This document shows, piece by piece, positions 1-9,800 of a DNA stretch of 64,000 nucleotides. This DNA is from Asterias amurensis (taxonomy: Eukaryota; Echinodermata; Asteroidea; Forcipulatida; Asteriidae), in the NCBI RefSeq assembly GCF_032118995.1, contig NC_092651.1, forward strand, positions 13,975,285 to 14,039,284. The letters run 5' to 3'. Numbering within the stretch: position 1 is the stretch's first letter; every line of letters begins with the position of its first letter. The position numbers and the translations under genes were made by a program. The notes beneath the pieces were generated by a model. The model was not told where the DNA came from and did not search any database. It saw nothing but the letters and a program-made list of their open reading frames with translations.

Positions 1-352
1 ACACTATTGGTAATTACTCAAAATAATTATTAGCACAAAACCTTTCTTGGTGACGAGTAATGGGGAGAGGTTGATGGTATAAAACATTGTGAGAAACGGC
101 TCCCTCTGAAGTGCCATAGTTTTTTAATTTGATTTCGTGACCTCAAATTAAGAACTTGAGGTCTCGAAATCAACCATTTGAACGGACACAACTTCGTGTG
201 ACAAGGGTGTTTTTTCTTTCATTATTATCTCGCAACTTCGATGACCGATTGAGCTCCAATTTTCACAGGTTAGTTATTTTATGCATATGTTGAGATACAC
301 CAACTGTGAAGGCTAGTCTTTGACAATTACCAATAGTGTCCACTGCCTTTAA
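1..352. repeat. TTAA-flanked MITE, family 1 (left end cut by window)
   Basis: The right end reads AGTGTCCACTGCCTTTAA and the left begins ACACTATTGGTAATTACTC, its inverse. It also carries the family's inner hairpin around an inverted GACCTCAAAT pair. Further copies lie at 18985-19270 and 23031-23307. The TTAA at the tips fits a piggyBac- or Kolobok-type target site. Confidence 0.75.
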
Positions 353-472
353 CCCAAGAAATAAAGAAAGTTTAAAGAATGGTCTAAAAGTATACCTGAT
401 CAACAGGGATAGTTGATCTAGCTACAAGGATATAAAGTGAACTGTAGAAGAACCAAGTGTGATTGCTCTTAC

Positions 473-2988
473 CGTTGTTCTTTAAATTAATAGCTGCATT
501 GAACATCTCTCTCTGGGGTCGGAGGTCACAAAGAAGACCCTTCATCATTTCAGTGACGCTGAATGCACTGGGGATGGAGAGATTTTGCTTTTTGGCAGAC
601 TCAGTGGCACCTTTGTGCAGTTCCTCAACGAGCTATACGACAAAAAGTTTGATTATATTGTTAATTCAACTGCTTTACTTCTTACAAGAAAAGTTTGGAG
701 GTTCCAGGGGATTTTGAGAAAATCATGAAATCCGAAAAAGTGTAAAGTAATCACACGTCTAGTTTTGACATACCTGTGAGACTGCAAGTTGGCCTCTTTC
801 ACATTGGCACATAGCATTATTTGGTGCACCTTTTCTCATTTCATCCAGCATGAAAGTCCTACATGTTCACATCATAAAACAAAGAATACAAAATATCTAG
901 AGATTAATTAATGATTTGTATAGCACTTGTTGATGCCAAGTCATTTAAAGCCATTGGACCCTTTCGGTTCAGAAAAAAAAATAAAAATTCACAGATTTAC
1001 AAATAACTTACAGGGTTTACAGAAGGCAATGGTGAAAGACTTCTCTTGAAATATTATTCCATGAAATGCTTTACTTTTTGAGAAAACAGCAAAACAATAT
1101 AAATTCTTGTTAACGAGAATTACGGATTTATTTTAAACACATGTCATGACACGGCTAAACGCGCGGAAACAAGGGTGGGTTTTTCCGTTGTTTTCTCCCG
1201 ACTCCGATGACCGATTGAGCCGAAATTTTCACAGGTTTGTTATTTGATATAGAAGTTGTGGTACACAAAGTGTGGGCCTTGGACAACACTGTTTACCGAA
1301 AGGGTCCAATGGCTTTAATTGTGTAAACCATCTCAGCTCCCTGTCCAGAAGTGCAGCCTATCATGTTTTTAAAACATTGAGCTTAGACAATTACAAGAAC
1401 CATCTCTGCCCTGACAGACACCCATTACCTGCAGGGTGAATAGAGGCAACCACTTTGAGGCAAAGTATCCTGCCAAAGAACACGACTGCTACGGCCAGGT
1501 TTTGAACCACTACTACCAACAATACAGAGCGGTGTCACATACAAAGGTTGTTTCAAAGCTTAATATTTTTCCTGCAATGTATGCAGAGCTACGGCTTTGA
1601 AGACCTTATGGTTATCCCAAGTGGCTTGGCCCACTAGTTGATTGGCTAAAAAAGCTATGTTATACCGAGCCTGATACTTCAGTCTTATAAAGCCAAGATG
1701 CAGTGCAGCTTTCTACACGCCATTGGACACTTAAGGTAAACAGTATTGTCCAAAGGCCCACACAAGTTCATGTATCACAACTTATATATAAAATAACAAA
1801 CTTGTGAAAATTTAGGCTCAATTGGTCATTGGAGTCGGGAGAAAATAACGGGAAAGCCCACCCTTGTTTACGCAAGTTTAGCTGTGTCATCACATGTGTT
1901 TAAAATAAATCCGCAATTCTCGATACCGAGAATTGATAATTGTTTTAATGTTTACTCAAAAAGTAAAGCATTTCATGGAATAATATATCAAGAGAAGTCT
2001 TTCACCATTACCTTCGGTTAACCCTGCAAGTTATTTGTAAATCTGTAAACTTATTTTTTTTCTTGTTCGAAAGTGTCCAACGGCTTTAAATAAAGAGCAC
2101 CTCTAGGGCCTATAAGGACAATTTGAATTTCTAATTGAACATTTCAAGGGGCACCAGGTCAAGCTCTGCAGTCTTGCAGATTTTCCTAAAATATTTGAGC
2201 CCTGATTTCATACTGGGCACTTTCCCTCTACCCGCCACTCCTGCACTCTTGATTGAGGATGTTTTACGATTAAACCCTATACAAACATAACTAGTTTTAC
2301 AAGATTCACACTGTACAAATGGCACTCACTGATTACTTACGGTGGCAAGCCATGTTTAGTTGCAAACTCCATCAGGTACTTGATGGGGCTTTCAATAAGG
2401 ACGCCCCCAATGTCAAAGATCACTGCTTTGAAAGCCATCGTCTGCAGTTGAAAAAAACAAACAAATTTGAACACCTCGAACATTTAGTGTATTTTGATTT
2501 ATTGCATGGAGATCCGGTGGCCATGTTTTAAGCGTGTATACACAGCGAGATATCCACGAGCAGATTGAGTGAAAAGAGGGTGCGTCAAACAACTTCGCAG
2601 AGATGTGGTTCAGCTGTGGCTCTTTTGTAAACATGGTATGTCAGAATTGTTACATGGTCTTCAATCATTGTATGTGTGACAAAACAACACAAAAGTTTTA
2701 GTCCCATTGGCCTAAAAAATTCAAATTGGTAAAAATAAGTGAAAAAGTGTTGGCAAAATACATACATTTTTTCACAAACTTTTATTATTATTGTTGTTAT
2801 CATTTATTCGGCCATTTCACAAAGTACAGTCAAATGAGAAGTCCAACCTGCGCTAAGTCAATACTTGCATTTTGCAAACAAACATTTAGCTGCCGGAAAA
2901 AATAGAATTTATATGTGTACAGGCTATACATATAGCAACTAAAGCAGTAAAGAATACAATTCACCTGCGATCTGGGTTCTTTTGCCAT
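473..2988 (-). CDS. HAD-superfamily hydrolase, EPHX2/ACAD10 N-terminal-like (5' part, gene continues past the left edge)
   Basis: Four minus-strand coding exons join in one frame: 2965-2988, 2341-2441, 774-858 and 473-632, all with GT/AG borders. The product starts MAKEPRSQ, then TMAFKAVIFDIGGVL; an in-frame TAA lies just upstream of the first ATG, which sits in a good ACAATGG context. The FDxGGVL motif is the HAD nucleophile loop, with Asp18 as the expected nucleophile. The following helical cap (RKGAPNNAMCQCERGQL, then a stretch ending LRPQREMFNAAINLKNNG) matches in order the N-terminal phosphatase domain of soluble epoxide hydrolase and the HAD domain of ACAD10. The second motif-I Asp is Gly, as I recall for ACAD10. 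The rest (HAD motifs II-IV and any hydrolase or dehydrogenase half) lies outside the window, so EPHX2 and ACAD10 cannot be separated. The small first exon is the weakest part; the alternative start is the ATG at 2438. Confidence 0.75.
945..1318. repeat. TTAA-flanked MITE, family 3
   Basis: Tips TTAAAGCCATTGGACC and GGTCCAATGGCTTTAA are inverse copies flanked by TTAA. It shares internal sequence with the copies at 1718-2090 and 56499-56872. It lies in the intron between HAD exons 774-858 and 2341-2441. Confidence 0.75.
1324..1545 (+). repeat. SINE-like repeat fragment (same family as 31607-31925)
   Basis: Shares CATCTCAGCTCCCTG and ACAAGAACCATCTCTGCC with the longer copy at 31607-31925 and with 55975-56330. 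Confidence 0.6.
1718..2090. repeat. TTAA-type MITE, family 3, second copy in the same intron
   Basis: Inverted tips GCCATTGGACACTTA and AAGTGTCCAACGGCTTTAA, with the internal block beginning CAGTATTGTCCAAAGGCCCA. The left TTAA is lost. Confidence 0.7.
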
Positions 2989-3318
2989 TGTTTACAATGT
3001 ACTGCAAAGTACATGGGGACTGTCGCCAAGGTTGGACTCCTGGGTTGTACTGGCCACATAGTCAGTGCATTGGCACAAGGAGTAGGCTTTAAGTTTAAGA
3101 TGACAACGGAACAAACGTGCAGACGACATAGAATGAGTGTGGAGATGATAGCTGAACGTACCTCTCGTATCATAGTTCTAAATGACTATGATATGAGGAG
3201 TAGGCTAATAGTAGCCAACCTCCGGGCTGTCTGTATTATGGCTCTCTTTTAAACATCGGTCTTATCTATCATTCAAAAACTAAGCACAACATGGTTTTAC
3301 CTATTTGATCTCCACACT

Positions 3319-3512
3319 TTAAAGCCATTGGACACTTACGGTAAACAGTGAAAAGGGGGCGACTGTGGAGGGGAGGGGGCGACTGTGGAGGGGGGCGACT
3401 GTGTCGGGGGAGACATTGTGAGGGGGCGAGTTTGTACACGGAGGGGGCGAGCTTGCTAGGCGCGACTTTGTAGAGGGCCACTTTGCAGGGGGCCACTTTG
3501 CAATGGGGCGAC
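3319..3512 (+). repeat. G-rich minisatellite behind a lone MITE tip
   Basis: A family 3 MITE tip (TTAAAGCCATTGGACACTTA) runs into imperfect repeats of GGGGGCGACTGTGGAG from about 3350. Later units drift to GGGGGCGAGTTTGTACACGG and AGGGGGCCACTTTGCA. No right tip is found. Many runs of four or more G lie on the plus strand. Confidence 0.7.
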
Positions 3513-4458
3513 ACGTGAGGATTGGCATTCAATTCATTGAAACATGGAGCAATAAACTATTGCTCCATGATTGAAACCATGACTTCACTGTTCAGATCAA
3601 ACTTGACTGAGGTTCGTTCCACTAATTAATTCTATCTCTTTCTACTTAGGAGAAAGTGCCACTATGTTATGTTACTCACCTCACCTGTGAGATAGTTTTC
3701 ATCGGTAAAACAAAACCCAGAGACCTCACCCTATCACTTTGTACACTACGCTGTGAAGGTTCTTTACTGCAAGAAGAGCCGGTGTACGAGCATGCAATGG
3801 CAATGGCGTGTACTACACACACACATGTTCTGTCCGTCCGATCCCTGTTGTTGTCCGAATCGCATGGACCATTATTTTTTAGAAGTGAGCCCTCTACTGC
3901 CTAGCCTCAACATCGACGTCACACTTCGAGGCTCAAAATGCGCCCCTACTGGATAAAAAGTTCTGTGCAAACGTTGTGTGCTATGAGGGTTCCGTAAGCG
4001 CAGAATTCTGTGGTAAGCGGCGCCATGAAATTGGGCCCAGTTAACTTTTCTCACTTTGTAACCACTTATTTATTTTTATCAAAGCTCAAAGAACAAAGAG
4101 CTCATCATGGACTCCATGGTTTTTCATCATGTGAAGCGCCTTAGTTTGATAATTATTTTAATTGGCGAAGGCGGGGATCACTTCCAGTATATAACAAAAA
4201 CGGGGCGGGGCAGGCCGGGGGCTGTACAGTGTTTATTAGTGACTGTGTGTCTGGTGACTTGCATAACAAAAATATAAAAAACATCCCCACCAATGACAAA
4301 TTGTAAATAGAGCATAAACATAATGTACAACAATTGCTTATCTCCACCAATGAGCTTAATGTCGGACAAAATAAAACAGTACAACTGTGTTCTGCTAAGA
4401 AGTAGGCCTATATGCCAATGACAGTATTTTATTATTAAATGCAACATACTATGTTATT

Positions 4459-4790
4459 ATGGCGAAGAGAAGCAAACATGATTAAATCGTTATTGCTTCT
4501 CTTCGCCATGGAGGATTGTGCATGCTTTTTGTATGTATAATCTAACAACATTAATAATTGTTATCTAAAAATGAATCTAAATGTATTGTTAATGAACTAA
4601 ATGTAGATGAATTTTATAAGTGTAAATAACAATCAAGTTAAAATAATCATGATGTTTGCCTTTCTTCGCTTGCTTTTATAAACATAACAAAATTAACAAT
4701 GGTTAACTAAAAATGAATCTAAATGTATTTTCTAATGAACTACATGTAAATGAATTTTAAAGTATATAAGTAACCAATCAAGTTATTATA
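4459..4790. repeat. Hairpin followed by a diverged direct duplication
   Basis: TGGCGAAGAGAAGCAA and its inverse TTGCTTCTCTTCGCCA form a 16-bp stem. Then about 4545-4640 is repeated at about 4690-4790, sharing AAAAATGAATCTAAATGTAT in each. Confidence 0.6.
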
Positions 4791-5737
4791 CATTGATTAG
4801 AAATTACGAAAGAGACCGAACGTGACCATTGTTTTTCCCTTCGGTGTTCATTCCCTTAACAAGTCATGGAGGCAGAAGACAAGGTTAACCTTTTCATTTA
4901 GACACTGAGTGTTTCCTTACTGGCGTAAGCATTTCACCGAACTGTCATCAATTCATTTATTGCTCATCATTACATTTGTAAAAGCATCACTTTCAGGTGA
5001 TTTCTACAACATCAGAGTCAGACATACGGTAATACTTATTTTCTTACAAAATGTTATACTATGTCCAAACATTCTAACTACGTCGTATACACCCAAAAAA
5101 TCCAAACTTCAAATTTTCGAGATTAAAAAGATTTTGTACAATGTGAAGAGAACGAGTATGATCAGAGAACAAGATGCTAAAAAAAATAATATCTTGAATA
5201 ATTTTCACTCTTTATACCGACATTATAAAGCACTGAATTTTATATAGTTATTCATTCATCATGTGTTCATTCAACACAGCTCTAACTCATTCTTAATATT
5301 TACAAAGAGATTAAGTCTTTTGTTTTTGTTTTTGTGTTCTGATCCACTAGAAAGAAAACCACTATAAATTTAGGGCTTTGAACTACCACAAGTATTTCAT
5401 GGGGTAATTGTTGTACATAATGTAAAAACATTTTATTACGGTTAAAGAGTTGATATAATAGGTAAAATAAAATTAGAGTAAATTGAGTTAATTTTACAGA
5501 CACGAAATAACAAAAGTCCAATTATACACAATATGGCATCGCTATTTCATTTGTTTGAGAGCAGTTAAATTTATTTTTCATGGAATCATAGTAAACGTCC
5601 CACCTTTTGACCACTTCTCAGTTCAGCCTGGCCTATAAATGGGTCAGGTGCCCCAAGTCAATTCTGACTAGGATTTATCTAGAGTGAACCTTCGGCCCAT
5701 CTTCTGCTTGTTATGATACCGGTCGGTACATTATGCT

Positions 5738-6118
5738 TTAATGGGAAGGTACACGTTTGGTAATTACTCAAAACAAATATCAACTTAAAAACTGACTTGG
5801 TAACGAGCATTGGAGAGCTGTTGATAGTATAACACATTGTGAGAAACGGCTCCCTCTGATGAAGTAGCATAGATTTTGAAATAGAGGTCATTTCTCACTT
5901 AAATAATAAAAGACTTCTAGCTAGAAGTCTTTTATTCATATCTGACAGCACACAAATTTATCCAACAAGGGTGTTTTTTCTGTCATCATTTTCTCCCAAC
6001 TCCGATGACCAATTGAGCTCAATGTTCACAGGTTTGTTATTTTATGCATAATATGCTGAGATACAACAAGTGAGAAAATTGGTCTTTGAAAATTGCCAAA
6101 AGTGTACCTTCCCTTTAA
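5738..6118. repeat. TTAA-flanked MITE, family 1 variant
   Basis: Tips TTAATGGGAAGGTACACG and GTGTACCTTCCCTTTAA. The centre has a perfect palindrome with AAAAGACTTCTAG and its inverse (5906-5935). It shares a TTAA with the next element at 6115. Confidence 0.75.
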
Positions 6119-6468
6119 AGGGACATGCTGCCTTGGATCGGTCGAGTTGGTCCAAAATGCAAATGGTTAGAAAAATGTTGTAAAAGTAGAATATAATGAT
6201 TCACACAAACGTGCCTCAAAATTGAATGGTTTTTCTTTAAGCAAACTAATACGGCACGCCATTTTGTGGTTGATTCTATTGACTGGCCGATCGTGTTAGT
6301 TCGCTATAAGTAAAAGGATAACCACGCAATTTCGAGGCATAAATATGTGTTGATAATTATATTCTACTTTTAAAATACCTTTCTTACCATATCAGTTTCA
6401 TAGCAACAAAAGGTTTCAAACGCTTTTCATGGATCAACTCGACTGATCCGAGGCAACATGTTCCTTAA
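6115..6468. repeat. TTAA-flanked MITE, family 2
   Basis: Tips TTAAAGGGACATGCTGCC and GGCAACATGTTCCTTAA. Internal inverted blocks GATCGGTCGAGTTGGTCC and CAACTCGACTGATCC. The full, less diverged copy is at 13649-14038. Confidence 0.75.
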
Positions 6469-6825
6469 ACATGCAGTCAATGCATCTGACATGTATAAAT
6501 ATAACAAAATCCCGGTTGTCTGAGAAAGAAAGAAATCATTCAATATGTCACATTTTAAAAGACATAAGCGAAAATGAATTCAAGTTAAAAGCCTGCCAGA
6601 AAGACAATCTAAAAAGAATCTGATTCTTTATACTAATTTGTTATCGAAGTTAACAGCATTTCGCTCAAACATTTTTGTCAGGGTGTGGCGTCACAGACAT
6701 TTTCACTTGGGGCCTAGTGGTAGCAAATTAAACAATGGGGGAAGCTTCCGATAACAAATCCCGCCCCCTATACCACCCACTGGTTACATCACTCCGTGTA
6801 AAAGCTTACTTTCTTCAAGAAAATG

Positions 6826-9800
6826 CTAATGGTTGTACATCTCTGGAGTCTTCCCTACTGTGAAGGCAGCCACACAGCAACAGCAGCAGCACAGGACGAT
6901 TCCGAGTGCCACGAGACCGTACACTGATACAATCGTGCCGAAGGTAAACCAATATAGAGAGTGCCGACAGTAAGTCACGGCTGTTGGGTCGGTAGTATTC
7001 GGAGTCAACACACGAAAGACCCATACGTTGCCTTGAGAGAGAAACAAAGAAGAAAAGTAAGAACAACAATCAGCTCCAAGCGCTTCACACTCCGAAGAGC
7101 CGCGTCCCATAGCACTCATTAATATTATTTCATAATAATGCTTTTATGGGAAGGTACACGTTTGGTAATTACTCAAAACAAATATCAACTTAGAAACTGA
7201 CTTGGTAACGAGCATTGGAGAGCTGTTGATAGTATAAAACATTGTGAGAAACGGCTCCCTCTGAAGTAGATTTTGAAATAGAGGTCATTTCTCACTAAAA
7301 TAATAAAAGACTTCTAGCTAGAAGTCTTTTATTCATGTCTGACAGCACACAAATTCATCCAACAAGGGTGTTTTTTCTTTCATCATTTTCTCCCAACTCC
7401 GATGACCAATTGAGCTCAATGTTCACAGGTTTGTTATTTTATGCATAATATGTTGAGATACAACAAGTGAGAACACTGGTCTTTGAAAATTGCCAAAAGT
7501 GTACCTTCCCTTTAAAGGGACATGCTGCCTTGGATCGGTCGATGTCGTTCTCAGAGTTTAGCTCTCTATGAACCCAAACAGCACTTAATATATAGTTTAC
7601 AGTAAGCGATTAATACCTCAATTTTTGGCGAAGCGTTTAAAAACTCAATTTTCGACGTCAGACGCCAAAAGTTGAGATAGGCCTATTACTCGCTTACTGC
7701 AAACTGCGTACACATGACATAATTTGACAAGTATAGGTTAATAGTGCTTGCAAGTCCAACAGCAGTGGATTCATGCTTTGGGATCCAGAAAGCAATCCAG
7801 CAATGATTGAACTTACCAGCAATGAAGAACGCGAAGATGACCAACCCAAGCAAAGAGTTGATGCCGCCAATCACCTTTTCAACTGTGGTGCGCTCTTCCA
7901 TTAAATTTTGGCCCCTCTTCTCACAGCACCTCTTAATTCGCAAGGAATGAGTAATCATGATTTGGAGTGTGCATAAACTTCCTTGCACAATCATGTAGAT
8001 GGGGATGAATGGCTCGACGGGGCATTCATCCAAATGAATAGCGCCTATCGGTGGGAAAACCGTCAAAATGGTTAAAAGTGAATGAACAAAATCTGCACTG
8101 CCTATCTGTCGTGGCTTTTGCTTAAAGCTTTAACAGGCACCGTTCGAACGCGTTCGTGGTAAGCAGATCCATGAATTTTGACCAAGTTGGATATGTAACA
8201 AACTGGCCAGTGCACTCCGTACATGACATCACAACATTGCAAATCAAGAGTAGTCCTATTATGTTGCCTACTTGTATTTCAAGTATGCGTCCAACTCATC
8301 ACCAGTTTGCAGAAACGGTATCAAAATAGTCCGACTATTATAAATCCGATAATATTTTGTTCAATGTTTGGTTTTAATAAATAGGCCTACACACAATTAT
8401 CTGCTTATACAGTTGTTACTCGACTTTGTGTGAATTGTTCCTTAATAAACTTTTTTTGTTCAATTATTAGTGGTTTATTTCATTCTGCCCTTTAGTATAG
8501 AGTCTGTAAATGTAAAAATTGCTTTTGTGATATATGTCCATCATATTCAACCCACAAAAATGTTGTCACTAAAATGCACTCAAAATCATCATGCACGTGT
8601 TCAATACTTACCATTGATGAGCATAGCTAATGGAAGTCCCAACAACCATGGCAGTAAAATAACTGCATCTGTAACAAATGAGCGAGCGAGAGTAGAATCA
8701 AATCATTTATTATTTACAGCTAGGCGTCATAGATACTGGTGTCTTCATTCGCTCGGCCCCAGCGGCCAGTCTATCCAGGACCGCTGGGATGGGTTAATCG
8801 CTTGCACAGATTCTTGTTCAGGAAGTACGTCATGCGCACAGTGCATATAAATATGGCTCAGTGTGAGTGTGATGCATGATGGGACTGTGCATTATTAAAC
8901 CAAACAGTGCATGATACGTTTGCCCATCCCAGCGCCTTTGGTTAAAGCAAGGCGCTGGGGACGAGCGAAGTGTCTTCATTCTGTACTTATGACGTCGTGG
9001 GTTTTTTCCCGGCTACGGGCTTCGGTTGATGTTGGAAAATGCTTGTACACTGCTCCAAACTTTATGAAGGAGCCCAGCAGGCCAAAGGTTGGAACTCCCA
9101 AACTCCCTCTCCATTGTTTTCATATTTTTTCCCCATTGTTATGGCGATTTGAGTAGGAACATCGTGATAATACGCCACCTTCGTACAAACTCCTCCAGCT
9201 ATTGCTATTTACCGTAACTGGGGCAGCCACTGAAGGACACCGGCTACTTGTGTTTGTCATGATATAGATGAAAGTGTCAAAAGCCCTCGATTTTTCATGT
9301 ATGAACCATTTTTTCCACAGATTGTCCTACGGCAAAAAAGTCCGCAATAGTCGTAGAGCGTCCCTTTTCAAAGTGAGTTGATGGACTATGTTATTATGAA
9401 CCTTCCTGCTGGCTATGTCACTGACAATTGTATAAGGCCAAACATGTGAAGAGCAAAGCGAAAAATTATTTCCGTAACAAACGTACAATATAATAAAACA
9501 AATTAATGGGGGTAATGTTGATGCCTGATGGAGATAGTCACGGTTAACACTTAGACATAGATAGAATGGTGTTCTTACATGAGCCCATGATCTTGGCAGC
9601 ATTGCCGGCGTATTTTGCGTTGTTATCAGACTCGTTCTTTGCATCTTGAATTTGCTGGAAAATAGGCTTATTGGTGGGGGCTGCAAAAATAAAAATTACA
9701 TTATATTAACAAGCATTGTTAAGTTATAAACATGTTATAAAATCAATTTCACCTGTGTGTCAATATGTGTTTGCAGGACCAGATGTGAAGGGGGACAAAA

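Larger units (their letters stand above)
2989..6825. other. Intergenic DNA between the HAD gene and TMEM272-like A
   Basis: No gene supported. It holds a MITE end plus G-rich minisatellite (3319-3512), a diverged repeat containing GGGCCCAATTTCATGG-like sequence (about 3985-4040, minus strand), a hairpin and diverged duplication (4459-4790), AT-rich sequence with no pattern I can name (4790-5737), and two abutting MITEs (5738-6468). Confidence 0.6.

Noticed and set aside
3872-4054. Minus-strand ORF upstream of the HAD gene
   Set aside because: It overlaps a dispersed GGGCCCAATTTCATGG-type repeat and does not splice in frame to the HAD exons.
4909-5247. 112-codon plus-strand ORF
   Set aside because: AT-rich, biased composition, no motif, no splice or promoter context.
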